From the NCBI RefSeq assembly GCF_001302265.1, contig NZ_LHQM01000031.1, positions 1 to 36,916 of the forward strand: a DNA stretch of 36,916 nucleotides, read 5' to 3'. Position 1 is the stretch's first letter, and each line of letters opens with the position of its first letter. The notes beneath the pieces are model-generated. The model did no database searches, was not told where the DNA came from, and saw only the letters and a list, made by a program, of their open reading frames with translations. Of the stretch, positions 1-7,582 are shown in pieces. The DNA is from Streptococcus phocae (GTDB taxonomy: Bacteria > Bacillota > Bacilli > Lactobacillales > Streptococcaceae). A program made the position numbers and the translations under genes.

Positions 1-26
1 CTACTAGTCTGTTTTTGATGTCTTTG

Positions 27-890
27 TTAAATGTCATGAAACTGTTGATACAACTCTTGGCGGTTGAGCTGATAATCTTTAGCGATTTTTTTGATGGCCT
101 GGTTGGGTTTCATCCCTGCCTCAATTTCTGCTTTGACAAGAGCAATGATGTCCACGTCTTCGGCATTTGCCTTAGTTTCAGCTGGACTTGCTCCTGAAAC
201 GATCAAAAGGCACTCACCTTTTAATGGATTTGCAGTGATGTAATCACATATTTCTGAAATCGTCCCTCGTTGGTACTCTTCAAACAGCTTGGTCAGCTCT
301 CTGACTAAAACAACCTGACGGTCGCCATAACAAGCCATCATGTGAGACAGGGTCTCTTTAACCCGATAAGGAGACTCATAAAAGATTTGTGTCTCAGGGT
401 AATTAGCCTTACTGGTAAAAAATGCTTTTTGCTGCCCTGCTTTTCGAGGTAAAAACCCATAAAAAACATGGGGCTGTGGAGCCAGACCACTTGCTATCAG
501 CCCTGTAATTCCTGCAGAAGCACCTGGAAGTGCCACTACTGAAATATCATGCGCGATGGCTTCTTTTACCAAGTCGTGACCTGGGTCCGAGATAGAAGGC
601 ATCCCCGCATCAGAAACCTGAGCCAAGGAATGACCTGCACGTAGCAAGCCAATCATATCAGGAATCTTCTCATAGGCATTGTGGTCATGAAAGCTGATTT
701 GCTTGGTGTCAATGCCAAAGTGCTTGAGGAGTAAGCCAGTGTTTCGAGTATCCTCTGCACAGATGTAATCAACCATCTTAAGGGTCTCAACGGCTCTAAA
801 AGTCATGTCTTGTAAATGACCAATCGGCGTTGGGACCAAATAAAGGGTACCGTACTCTGTTGTTTTATTGAAACTTTTTTGAATTTGCAT
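27..890 (-). CDS. rsmI: 16S rRNA (cytidine-1402 2'-O)-methyltransferase RsmI
   Basis: 287-residue SAM-dependent methyltransferase of the tetrapyrrole-methylase fold. By family knowledge it methylates the 2'-O of C1402 in the 16S rRNA decoding centre. Visible motifs are LVPTPIGHLQD (18-28), AEDTR (45-49), SDAGMPSISDPG (93-104), the SAM-site LPGASA (121-126) and FYGFLPRK (143-150). The length is normal. The ATG lies 4 nt after the yabA stop, and only a weak purine stretch (AGAAAG) precedes it, so translation is probably coupled to yabA. It is the last gene of tmk-holB-ricT-yabA-rsmI. The stop codon is 26 bases from the left edge, so any terminator lies outside the window. Confidence 0.95.
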   Translation of the reverse strand: MQIQKSFNKTTEYGTLYLVPTPIGHLQDMTFRAVETLKMVDYICAEDTRNTGLLLKHFGIDTKQISFHDHNAYEKIPDMIGLLRAGHSLAQVSDAGMPSISDPGHDLVKEAIAHDISVVALPGASAGITGLIASGLAPQPHVFYGFLPRKAGQQKAFFTSKANYPETQIFYESPYRVKETLSHMMACYGDRQVVLVRELTKLFEEYQRGTISEICDYITANPLKGECLLIVSGASPAETKANAEDVDIIALVKAEIEAGMKPNQAIKKIAKDYQLNRQELYQQFHDI

Positions 891-894
891 GGTG

Positions 895-1218
895 TTACTT
901 TCTATCTAATAATTCTCTACAGAACATACACTCTTCATCATTTTCACGACGCTGTCCGTAGAAAAAATTACAGATATGAAAGCCTTCATCATAAATGCCT
1001 TCCAAGTGATCTTTTCCTTGTTTTGAAGGGCTTTTGGTTAGGGTTTCATGCTCAAGTTGATGCAAGCGATCGCGCAATTTTGTATTTTCTAAACGGATAA
1101 CTGTGTTTTCTTCAACTAAGGATTGCACTTGTTTTTTCATAGCTTCAATATCAGCTAAAGTAACCATCAAGTTTTGTGAAAACCCGTCAAAGGCATCAAA
1201 TAATTCTTTTTTATTCAC
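895..1218 (-). CDS. yabA: DNA replication initiation control protein YabA
   Basis: 107-residue negative regulator of replication initiation. In Bacillus it bridges DnaA and the sliding clamp DnaN to limit re-initiation. The N-terminal half (about 1-60) is a leucine-rich helical or coiled-coil tetramerisation region. The C-terminal part carries the zinc ligands H81-x-C83 and C97-x2-C100. The start codon is GTG, 9 nt after a strong GAGGAGG Shine-Dalgarno inside the end of ricT; the two genes overlap by 8 nt. Its place between ricT and rsmI and downstream of holB and tmk is the usual Firmicute order. Confidence 0.93.
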   Translation of the reverse strand: MNKKELFDAFDGFSQNLMVTLADIEAMKKQVQSLVEENTVIRLENTKLRDRLHQLEHETLTKSPSKQGKDHLEGIYDEGFHICNFFYGQRRENDEECMFCRELLDRK

Positions 1219-2011
1219 CTACTTTAACCTCCTCTAAAGCATATGTTACTGGAGACATCTGGTCTTTAAAATGCACCTTGATGGTCTCGTTAAAAATATC
1301 AATGGCAGTCACAACAGCGAGCCCATCTCTAGTCTCCACTATACTACCATAATCAGGGAATTTTTTCTTACTTTCTTGGTAAAAACTCTCCTCATACTGC
1401 AAACAACAAAGCAAGCGACCGCAGCAACCTGTCGTTTTCCCAGAATGCAAAGACAAGCCTTGGTGTTTGACCATTTTAATAGAAACTGTTGGAAATTCCC
1501 CTAAAAAACTCGAACAACACAGAGGCCTACCACAGGGACCTAGCCCTCCATAGATTTGTGCTTCTTCGCGACTATTGAGCTGGCGTAGCTCTATTCTTGT
1601 TTTAAAATAGCCTGCTAAATCTCTGAGTAATTGCCTAAAATCGACACGGTCTTCTGCAGAAAAAGTAATGAGCACATAGCTTCTTTCCAAAGAAAACACA
1701 GTATCAATAAGCTTCATTGGTAACTTGTTTTTAGCAATTAATCCTGTAACAACGGCTTTAGATTGCTCGGCAAATTGAGCGTTTTGGTCGTGCGCCTTGA
1801 TGTCCATCGTGTTAGCAAGGCGCAAAACCGTTGGCAACTCACTTGGCAACTCCTCAGCCTCAAAATCTTTTTCGGGCTGACTGACAAAAGCTAGTCTGCT
1901 GCCTTTGCTATCTTTGATAACCAGAGATGTCCCTTTAGGGTAGGGTCTATCTGTCTGAACATATTTAACTGGATCAGTATCACTATATTTTATTCCAATA
2001 GTCTTTATCAT
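1211..2011 (-). CDS. ricT: PSP1-domain protein RicT (YaaT), Y-complex subunit
   Basis: 266-residue PSP1-domain protein. In Bacillus it joins RicA (YmcA) and RicF (YlbF) in a complex that carries iron-sulfur clusters and directs RNase Y cleavage. Seven cysteines occur in two clusters: C160, C165, C166 and C196, C197, C202, C203 (GPCGRPLCC and GCCGRLLCC), matching the cluster-binding layout of the family. I chose the ATG at 2011 rather than an upstream in-frame start because it gives the family N-terminus MIKTIGIKY and a 4-nt ATGA overlap with the holB stop. An ylbF homologue lies 2 kb away in this window. Confidence 0.92.
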   Translation of the reverse strand: MIKTIGIKYSDTDPVKYVQTDRPYPKGTSLVIKDSKGSRLAFVSQPEKDFEAEELPSELPTVLRLANTMDIKAHDQNAQFAEQSKAVVTGLIAKNKLPMKLIDTVFSLERSYVLITFSAEDRVDFRQLLRDLAGYFKTRIELRQLNSREEAQIYGGLGPCGRPLCCSSFLGEFPTVSIKMVKHQGLSLHSGKTTGCCGRLLCCLQYEESFYQESKKKFPDYGSIVETRDGLAVVTAIDIFNETIKVHFKDQMSPVTYALEEVKVGE

Positions 2012-2883
2012 GATATCACCATATATTCTAACGTGTTTTGAAAATTGACATGACTTTGCCACATCTGTTTAGCTTGATAGGCAGATGTTAAATAAGTAAA
2101 AGCGTTTGGTTGACTATAATCTTGTGCCAAAATCAGGGGAAGAAGCGTCAAGACCATGTCTTGCTCGTCTTTTTCACCAGCCAGCTGGACCAAACGGTTG
2201 AGCTCCAAATAAGCTTGCAAGGGATTTGCTAACCAAATGGAGACAAAACGCTCCGTCTGTGTGATTAATTCTGACAGTTTTGTCTGCTGGGACCATTCTA
2301 TCACTTGTGCCTCGTTTTTTGCTAACTGCGCTAATAAAACTGCCTGTCCTTTCAAGAGCCCTTGTTCTTGAGCTAACTGAGCTAAATAGGCGTCTTGTTT
2401 TGGAAAATGAAAAATCTGCGTTCTGCTTTTGATGGTTGGCAAAACCTTATTTTCATCATTTGTCAGTAAAAAGATATAAGCATCGCCTTGTGGCTCTTCG
2501 ATATATTTTAGCAGACTATTAGCGGCATTGACGTGCATTTTGTCACAGTCTTTAATGATGAAAACCTGACGCTTTCCTTCATACCCTGTTTGAGAAAAGT
2601 TAGCCATCATTTCCTTAACAGTATCTGTTTTAATGATTTGACCGGTCGGCTCTAAAACCGTAACATCAGCAAAGTCTCCTTGATCAATCAACTGGCAAGA
2701 CCGGCACTCTTGACAGGGATTTACCCCTACTTTAAAGTCACAAAATAAGGCTTTCGCTAAAAAAATAGCCATATCGGCATTGGCAAAATCTCCCGAAAAG
2801 AGATAGGCATGGCTTAATCGTTCCTTGCGCAAAATCTCTTGAAACGCTTGATAAACCTTTGGAGCCTTATCAGCTAAATCCAT
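2008..2883 (-). CDS. holB: DNA polymerase III delta-prime subunit HolB
   Basis: 291-residue clamp-loader subunit that helps load the DnaN clamp at replication forks. It has the AAA+ fold with a degenerate P-loop (GDFANADM, 31-38, without GKT), as expected for the non-ATPase delta-prime. A zinc module has C48, C57, C60 and C63. It also has the NSLLKYIEEP segment (122-131) and the SRTQ sensor-type motif (about 153-156). The ATG follows a good AAGGAG and lies 15 nt after tmk, and the stop overlaps the ricT start (ATGA). This is the standard tmk-holB-ricT-yabA operon. Confidence 0.94.
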   Translation of the reverse strand: MDLADKAPKVYQAFQEILRKERLSHAYLFSGDFANADMAIFLAKALFCDFKVGVNPCQECRSCQLIDQGDFADVTVLEPTGQIIKTDTVKEMMANFSQTGYEGKRQVFIIKDCDKMHVNAANSLLKYIEEPQGDAYIFLLTNDENKVLPTIKSRTQIFHFPKQDAYLAQLAQEQGLLKGQAVLLAQLAKNEAQVIEWSQQTKLSELITQTERFVSIWLANPLQAYLELNRLVQLAGEKDEQDMVLTLLPLILAQDYSQPNAFTYLTSAYQAKQMWQSHVNFQNTLEYMVIS

Positions 2884-2898
2884 TACGACACTCCTTTT

Positions 2899-3534
2899 TT
2901 AAGCTTCTACGACCTTTAAAACAGCTCCTAAGACGTCTTCGACTACCTTCTCCAGAGCTTGCGACGCATCAATCGTTACAATTCGCTCGGGATTTTCTTT
3001 AGCCAGCTCAAGATACCCTTGGCGTACCCTTTGGTGCATATCTAGTTGCTCCAAATCCAAACGATTAACCTCGCGCGTGTGGTTTGACTCAATCCTTGCT
3101 AAGCCAAGATCTGAAGGGATATCCAGATAAAGGGTTAAATCTGGTTCTATACCATCTGTGGCAAAATGGTTAAGCCACTGAATATCTTGTTTTGACAGAC
3201 CACGACCAGCGCCTTGGTAAGCGACTGAACTATCGATAAAGCGGTCAATAAAAACCAAAGCTCCTGATTCAAGTGCTGGCAAAACCTTCTCGATTAAATG
3301 CTGTCTTCTTGCAGCTACATAAAGCAAGAGCTCTGTTTTGTCATCCATAGCAGTATGGTTAACATCTAAGATCACCTGACGGATACTTTCTGATATAGCA
3401 ACTCCTCCAGGCTCTCTTGTTGCTAGTAGTTCCTGCTGCAATCGTGCCTCCAAAATAGGGACAATTCTTGCTAAAACGATCGTTTTCCCAGCGCCATCTG
3501 GTCCTTCAATGGTGATTAATTTTCCTTTTATCAT
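2899..3534 (-). CDS. tmk: Thymidylate kinase
   Basis: 211-residue kinase that phosphorylates dTMP to dTDP for DNA synthesis. Motifs are the P-loop GPDGAGKT (11-18), the DR pair (D97-R98) before the substrate loop, and AYQGAGRGL (105-113). Its length is typical of the family. The ATG follows AAAGGAAG at good spacing. It is the first gene of the tmk-holB-ricT-yabA-rsmI operon, with a likely extended -10 box about 30 nt upstream just after the ylbG terminator. Confidence 0.96.
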   Translation of the reverse strand: MIKGKLITIEGPDGAGKTIVLARIVPILEARLQQELLATREPGGVAISESIRQVILDVNHTAMDDKTELLLYVAARRQHLIEKVLPALESGALVFIDRFIDSSVAYQGAGRGLSKQDIQWLNHFATDGIEPDLTLYLDIPSDLGLARIESNHTREVNRLDLEQLDMHQRVRQGYLELAKENPERIVTIDASQALEKVVEDVLGAVLKVVEA

Positions 3535-3561
3535 CTTGCTTCCTTTGTGTTTTCTTACTCT

Positions 3562-3570
3562 ATTCTACCA
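3562..3570 (-). promoter_or_regulatory. Candidate extended -10 promoter for the tmk operon
   Basis: On the minus strand the sequence reads TGGTAGAAT, an extended -10 box (TG-N-TAGAAT), 27 nt before the tmk ATG. There is no good -35. It begins right after the U-tract of the preceding terminator, so the tmk operon probably starts here. Confidence 0.45.
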
Positions 3571-3581
3571 AAATTTAAGTC

Positions 3582-3610
3582 AAAAAACACTGCTATTTGA
3601 TCTAGCAGTG
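3582..3610 (-). terminator. Rho-independent terminator of ylbF-ylbG
   Basis: Eight-bp stem CACTGCTA / TAGCAGTG (3588-3595 with 3603-3610) and a 7-nt loop, followed on the minus strand by six T residues. It separates ylbG from the tmk operon. Confidence 0.82.
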
Positions 3611-3656
3611 CTCTATCGCTAGCCCTTATTAGAGCTCAAGCTTTTAGTACCAAAGA

Positions 3657-3938
3657 TTATGATACGTCTTCGATAGTTTCTTGGGTCTCATTACGGTGCA
3701 AATTGCCAACAAAGTCACGATCGATGTCGTCAAAAGCTGATAATTTTACTTCTTTGACAAATTTCAAACGGTCTAATTCTTGGACTTTAGCTTCAACGTC
3801 TTCTTTGTTAACATAAAGCATGACGTAGCGCGAGCGCTTTGACTGGTAATGCAGGTCACCATATTTCAGCACTTTTCTGGCATCTCGGTTATAGTAGAGG
3901 TAAATAACGAGTCCAATACGATCTTGTTTTTGAAACAT
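3657..3938 (-). CDS. ylbG: YlbG family protein (UPF0298, DUF2129)
   Basis: 93-residue small cytoplasmic protein of the YlbG/UPF0298 family, whose biochemical role is unknown. The sequence is rich in charged residues, has no membrane segment, and carries the conserved N-terminal region [24 protein letters not shown] followed by YVMLYV; the first of these is family-typical in its aromatic and basic residues. The ATG overlaps the ylbF stop by one base (TAATG), so the two genes are translationally coupled. A strong terminator follows. The pairing with ylbF is conserved in many Firmicutes, which hints at, but does not prove, a shared role. Confidence 0.85.
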   Translation of the reverse strand: MFQKQDRIGLVIYLYYNRDARKVLKYGDLHYQSKRSRYVMLYVNKEDVEAKVQELDRLKFVKEVKLSAFDDIDRDFVGNLHRNETQETIEDVS

Positions 3939-4384
3939 TATACTCTCTTTTCTTTAATATTTTGATAGGGCCCTGAGGGATGCGGGGCTTTTTTAGCTGC
4001 TAAAGGAAGATCAGTATCAACAAAAATATCTTGTGACACTGCGCTTGCGATTTCTTGTGTGATGTCAGCTAAAATGGTTTGCAAGTCAACTTGGGCCAAC
4101 CGCAAATCAATAACCAAGGGGTGCAAATCAATTTGCTTTTTTTGACGCAAAAACTCCTGGCGCAAGGCTTTACCTTCTGGACGACAAACAAGACACTCTT
4201 TCATCGCTTCATGTTCTTCCACAAGAGCCTGAAATGTAACCAATTGCTTTTGCAAGGTTTCGTCCTTTTCAAAAGCGCATTTAGCAGTGATGTAAGATTG
4301 GTATTGACTGGTTCTTTTGAGATCTTCAATTAAATGGTCAATAAGCTCTTCAATGGCCATTAAGTTTTCATCGATGACTAACAT
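3938..4384 (-). CDS. ylbF: YlbF family protein (RicF-like Y-complex subunit)
   Basis: 148-residue mostly helical protein of the YlbF/YmcA family. In Bacillus YlbF (RicF) works with RicA and RicT as an RNase Y specificity factor and affects competence and biofilm formation. Cysteines are at C36, C64 and C67 (ECLVC), consistent with cluster binding. The C-terminal 25 residues are Pro/Lys-rich and probably disordered. The ATG at 4384 has no Shine-Dalgarno and lies 6 nt after an extended -10 box, so the mRNA may be leaderless. An internal ATG nine codons in is the alternative start but also lacks a clear ribosome site. Confidence 0.86.
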   Translation of the reverse strand: MLVIDENLMAIEELIDHLIEDLKRTSQYQSYITAKCAFEKDETLQKQLVTFQALVEEHEAMKECLVCRPEGKALRQEFLRQKKQIDLHPLVIDLRLAQVDLQTILADITQEIASAVSQDIFVDTDLPLAAKKAPHPSGPYQNIKEKRV

Positions 4385-4390
4385 AGCTAG

Positions 4391-4399
4391 ATTATATCA
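4391..4399 (-). promoter_or_regulatory. Extended -10 promoter abutting ylbF
   Basis: TGATATAAT on the minus strand ends 6 nt before the ylbF ATG, so the expected start point coincides with the start codon. The best -35 at 17-bp spacing (TGTACT) is poor, which suits an extended -10 promoter. Confidence 0.6.
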
Positions 4400-4438
4400 T
4401 TAACAAGGCTTAAAGTACAGAAAGACCGCTACTAGCTG

Positions 4439-4735
4439 TTAGAGATTTTTAGACATCTCTGTGGATAGAGCTAGCAAATCTACCAGCAAGTCCTTGTGTT
4501 CTGTAATGAGAAAATAAATCTGGTCTTCACTCAGTACACCTGATTTTATCCCATCTGTCGGCTGCTCCCGTAACTCAAACCATTTTTGACTGCCATAAAA
4601 ATCCCTCACCTCACGATAACTATCATAGGCTTCTCGAAAGGCCTCAAGGCTTGTTTTTAAATTGTCTAATTTTGGTTTAAAGCTATCATAACTAGCTTCA
4701 ACATGGCAAAGCAGTTGTTTGTCATTTGGTTCCAT
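4439..4735 (-). CDS. DUF4298 domain-containing protein
   Basis: 98-residue acidic, helical cytoplasmic protein matching my memory of the streptococcal DUF4298 family; function unknown. It has no signal peptide or membrane segment. Aromatic and charged residues recur in a heptad-like helix near 20-50 (FREAYDSYREVRDFYGS). It lies after the clpP terminator with a purine-rich ribosome site (AAAGAGA) close to the ATG. The gene before it is separated by a terminator and the gene after it has its own promoter, so it may be a single-gene unit or depend on clpP readthrough. Confidence 0.75.
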   Translation of the reverse strand: MEPNDKQLLCHVEASYDSFKPKLDNLKTSLEAFREAYDSYREVRDFYGSQKWFELREQPTDGIKSGVLSEDQIYFLITEHKDLLVDLLALSTEMSKNL

Positions 4736-4769
4736 GCTATCTCTTTTCTAGTGTCACAAAGGACACATC

Positions 4770-4798
4770 AAAACACCCTAGACGAGTCTAGGGTGTTT
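4770..4798 (-). terminator. Rho-independent terminator of clpP
   Basis: Twelve-bp perfect stem (4771-4782 with 4787-4798) with the 4-nt loop CGAG, followed by TTTTGATG on the minus strand. It lies 17 nt after the clpP stop. Confidence 0.87.
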
Positions 4799-4815
4799 GT
4801 GTGATCAAGACTCAA

Positions 4816-5406
4816 TTATTTGAGCTCGTTACTTTCCATGATTTCATCAATGAAACCATAAGCCAAGGTTTCCTCAGCACTCATCCAATAATCACGCTCA
4901 GCGTCTTTGTGGATTTGTTTGATGGTTTTACCAGCATTTTGTGCCAAGATTTTTTCAAGACGGTGACGTGTTTTCAACAGATGCTCAGCTGCAATAGCCA
5001 TATCTGTCTGTTGTGTGCCACCACCTGTGCCACCCATTGGCTGGTGCATCATGTACTCAGCATTTGGAAGCATAAAGCGTTTGCCTTTAGTCCCTGATGA
5101 AGCAATGATGGTACCCATAGAAGCTGCCATACCCATCACAATGGTCTGTACATCTGATTTAATGAAGTTCATCGTGTCAACAATGGCCAAACCTGCTGAA
5201 ACAGAGCCACCTGGGGTATTAACATAAAGGTAAATGTCTTTGGTGTTATCTTGGGCGTCTAAAAACAAGAGCTGGGCAATAACTGAATTTGCCATGTTGT
5301 CTTCGACAGGTCCTGTCAGCATAATAATACGATCTTTTAATAATCGAGAATAAATATCGTAAGAACGCTCCCCGCGACTTGTTTGTTCAATAACTACTGG
5401 AATCAT
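4816..5406 (-). CDS. clpP: ATP-dependent Clp protease proteolytic subunit ClpP
   Basis: 196-residue serine protease that forms the 14-mer degradation chamber used by Clp ATPases in protein quality control and stress. The catalytic triad is visible as S96 (MGMAAS), H121 (MMHQPMGG) and D172 (RDYW). I use the ATG at 5406, giving the family start [17 protein letters not shown]. An in-frame start 17 codons upstream would put promoter-proximal leader into the protein. It is monocistronic, with a CtsR operator over its promoter and a strong terminator. It differs from remembered S. pyogenes ClpP at a few conservative positions. Confidence 0.97.
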   Translation of the reverse strand: MIPVVIEQTSRGERSYDIYSRLLKDRIIMLTGPVEDNMANSVIAQLLFLDAQDNTKDIYLYVNTPGGSVSAGLAIVDTMNFIKSDVQTIVMGMAASMGTIIASSGTKGKRFMLPNAEYMMHQPMGGTGGGTQQTDMAIAAEHLLKTRHRLEKILAQNAGKTIKQIHKDAERDYWMSAEETLAYGFIDEIMESNELK

Positions 5407-5494
5407 AAAATTCTCCAATCTACAATGGTTTGTCTGCTCTGATTGTAATGGACACAAGGCCTTTTGCAGAGCTTTTTATATAATGATTGACTTT

Positions 5495-5523
5495 ATTATA
5501 ATCTTTTGGTCAATAAAGGTCAA
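5495..5523 (-). promoter_or_regulatory. clpP sigma-A promoter
   Basis: Minus strand TTGACC (-35, 5518-5523), 17-bp spacer, TATAAT (-10, 5495-5500). The CtsR operator covers the -35 and part of the spacer. Confidence 0.85.
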
Positions 5524-5524
5524 A
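5508..5524 (+). promoter_or_regulatory. CtsR operator (tandem heptad) at clpP
   Basis: GGTCAATAAAGGTCAAA matches the CtsR box RGTCAAANANRGTCAAA with one mismatch (T for A in the first heptad). It overlaps the -35 box and spacer of the clpP promoter, the classic place for heat-shock repression by CtsR. Confidence 0.88.
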
Positions 5525-5540
5525 TAATAAACACGGTCCC

Positions 5541-5571
5541 AAAAAACTTCCCAATGATAGCTGGAAAGTTT
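5541..5571 (-). terminator. Probable terminator of upp
   Basis: Inverted repeat AAACTTCC / GGAAAGTTT with one bulged base and about 11 nt of loop, followed on the minus strand by a run of T. It is weaker than the other terminators here. Confidence 0.45.
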
Positions 5572-5595
5572 CTTGTGATTGACCATGATATCAGG

Positions 5596-6225
5596 TTATT
5601 TGGTTCCAAACAAGCGATCGCCTGCATCACCCAAACCAGGCACAATATAGCCGTGGTCATTTAGTTTTTCATCAAGAGCCGCTGTAAAGATGTCAATATC
5701 TGGATGTGCTTCTTGAAGTTTTTTAACGCCTTCTGGAGCAGCAACAAGACAAATGAACTTAATATTTGCTGCGCCACGCTTTTTCAAAGAATCCACAGCT
5801 AAGATTGCAGAGCCTCCGGTAGCTAACATTGGATCAACAAGGAAGATTTGACGTTGGTCAATATCTTCAGGAAGTTTCACCAAATATTCGACAGGCTCTA
5901 GGGTTTCTTCGTCACGATACATGCCGATATGCCCAACTTTTGCCGCAGGAACCAAACTCAAAAAACCATCTACCATCCCGATCCCAGCTCTAAGAATCGG
6001 AACAATCGCTAATTTTTTACCAGCCAATTGTTTTTGAACTGTTTTAGAAACTGGCGTCTGTATGTCTACATCTTCTACTGGAAGGTCACGCGATACTTCA
6101 TATCCCATAAGCATAGCAATTTCATTAACCAATTCGCGGAAATCCTTGGTTGATGTGTCTTCTCGACGTAAGATTGAGAGTTTATGCTGGATAAGCGGAT
6201 GCGAAATAACTTGAAATTTTCCCAT
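5596..6225 (-). CDS. upp: Uracil phosphoribosyltransferase
   Basis: 209-residue enzyme that converts uracil and PRPP to UMP in pyrimidine salvage. The PRPP-binding loop [10 protein letters not shown] is at 131-140, and the uracil-site region near the C-terminus ([12 protein letters not shown]) is intact. Length and termini match the family. The ATG follows AAGGAAG at about 9 nt. An extended -10 (TGATATAAT) lies 39 nt upstream and a weak terminator follows the gene, so it seems monocistronic. Confidence 0.97.
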   Translation of the reverse strand: MGKFQVISHPLIQHKLSILRREDTSTKDFRELVNEIAMLMGYEVSRDLPVEDVDIQTPVSKTVQKQLAGKKLAIVPILRAGIGMVDGFLSLVPAAKVGHIGMYRDEETLEPVEYLVKLPEDIDQRQIFLVDPMLATGGSAILAVDSLKKRGAANIKFICLVAAPEGVKKLQEAHPDIDIFTAALDEKLNDHGYIVPGLGDAGDRLFGTK

Positions 6226-6263
6226 GTTGATGTACTTCCTTCTTAATTTTTTACACTTTCACT

Positions 6264-6272
6264 ATTATATCA
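6264..6272 (-). promoter_or_regulatory. Extended -10 promoter of upp
   Basis: TGATATAAT on the minus strand, giving a leader of about 30 nt. Downstream is a T/A-rich block nearly identical to that after the pflA promoter. No good -35 is seen. Confidence 0.6.
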
Positions 6273-6315
6273 AAAATATATAGGCTTGGCTTGGCAAATC
6301 TGTGCTTTTGTCAAT

Positions 6316-7491
6316 TTATTTTGGGAAGGCTTGCGCAATTCGCTGGCATGCCTCTATCAGTGTGGCCTTAGGCGTCGCAACATTTATCCGTGCAAAGCCT
6401 TTTCCTTGGGGACCGAAAGCCTGACCATTGTTTAAAACTACCTTGGCTGTTGAGGTCAAGCGACTCATAAGCTCAGCTTGAGATAAACCATAAGCTGAAA
6501 AATCTAGCCAAACCAAATAAGTCGCCTGGGGTTTCATGACCTTGATTTGCGTATACTGTTCCAGATACTCGCAAAGAAAAAGGATATTGTCTTCTAGTAC
6601 CTTTTTTAGTGCGTCTAGCCACTGACTACCTGACTCATAAGCAACTTGGGTAGTGAGATAGCCAATAGTTGGAATTTCCTGCTGATGGTTGCGTTCTTGT
6701 TGCTTGATAAAGGCTTGCCTAAGCTTTGGGTTTTCAATGATGGCAAAGCTATTTTTAGTCCCCGCAAGGTTAAAAGTCTTAGTCGCTGAGGATAGAACTA
6801 GACTAATGTCGGCAAATGTTTTGTCCACCGTATTAAAAGAGTGGTGCTGATGCCCAAACAAGGTCAAATCTTGATGGATTTCGTCTGAGATCACCAAAAC
6901 ATTATGCTTGAGGCAGATATCTCCTATCTGTTTTAGCTCTTCTTTGGACCAAGCGCGACCGCCAGGATTATGAGGGTTGCAAAGAAGATAAAGCTTGATG
7001 TCTTCTGAAATAAATTCTTGCTCAAAAGCTTCCATGTCCATCTGAAATTGCCCATTTACTAGCTCAAGGGGTTGGCGTCTGAGGCGTCTATTGTTTAGTC
7101 TTACCATATTGGCAAACGGTGGGTAGACAGGACTATTAATCAACACAGCATCCCCTTGTTTTGTCAGAGCCTGAATGGCAATGGCAATAGCAGGGACAAC
7201 GCCACTAACCAAAACCAACGAATCTTGACTAATCTGGTAACGGTGCTGAGTTTTTTCCCAGCTCATAATGGCATCAAACAATTCTTGTTTAGGGTAACTG
7301 TAACCAAAAATAGCCCCCTGCCCATGGCTGATAATTGCTTGACGCAAGGCAGGAAAGGGCTCAAAATCCATATCTGCTACCCAAAGTTGCAACAAATCAG
7401 GATTATCCTCAGACGCTCGCCATTTAACAGAACCTTGACCTAGTCGATTAGGCAGGGCCACAAAGTCATATGTTGTCCTATCAGGGTCCAT
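6316..7491 (-). CDS. MalY/PatB family PLP-dependent C-S lyase (aminotransferase fold)
   Basis: 391-residue fold-type I PLP enzyme. MalY/PatB family members are cystathionine beta-lyases or cysteine desulfhydrases that cleave C-S bonds and release pyruvate, ammonia and a thiol. Seen are the CNPHNPGGR segment (171-179), SDEIHQD (202-208) with the cofactor-contacting Asp, and the Schiff-base lysine in SSATKTFNLAG (K238). The ATG at 7491 has AGAGG upstream and gives a family-like N-terminus; a longer in-frame start at 7539 is less likely. The murJ terminator lies 34 nt or more upstream. Substrate cannot be told from sequence, and methionine or sulfide metabolism is the likely context. Confidence 0.85.
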   Translation of the reverse strand: MDPDRTTYDFVALPNRLGQGSVKWRASEDNPDLLQLWVADMDFEPFPALRQAIISHGQGAIFGYSYPKQELFDAIMSWEKTQHRYQISQDSLVLVSGVVPAIAIAIQALTKQGDAVLINSPVYPPFANMVRLNNRRLRRQPLELVNGQFQMDMEAFEQEFISEDIKLYLLCNPHNPGGRAWSKEELKQIGDICLKHNVLVISDEIHQDLTLFGHQHHSFNTVDKTFADISLVLSSATKTFNLAGTKNSFAIIENPKLRQAFIKQQERNHQQEIPTIGYLTTQVAYESGSQWLDALKKVLEDNILFLCEYLEQYTQIKVMKPQATYLVWLDFSAYGLSQAELMSRLTSTAKVVLNNGQAFGPQGKGFARINVATPKATLIEACQRIAQAFPK

Positions 7492-7520
7492 TATCTCAAA
7501 CCTCTCTTCTTTATCAAACT

Positions 7521-7572
7521 TAAAAAACGAACAAGTCAATCAGGATACTGCTATCTGCTGGCTTGTTCGTTT
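7521..7572 (-). terminator. Terminator downstream of murJ
   Basis: Eleven-bp arms AAACGAACAAG / CTTGTTCGTTT (7525-7535 with 7562-7572) enclose a 26-nt loop with a smaller nested GATA/TATC pairing, followed on the minus strand by six T. It lies just after murJ and before the C-S lyase gene. Confidence 0.68.
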
Positions 7573-7582
7573 AACGATTATC

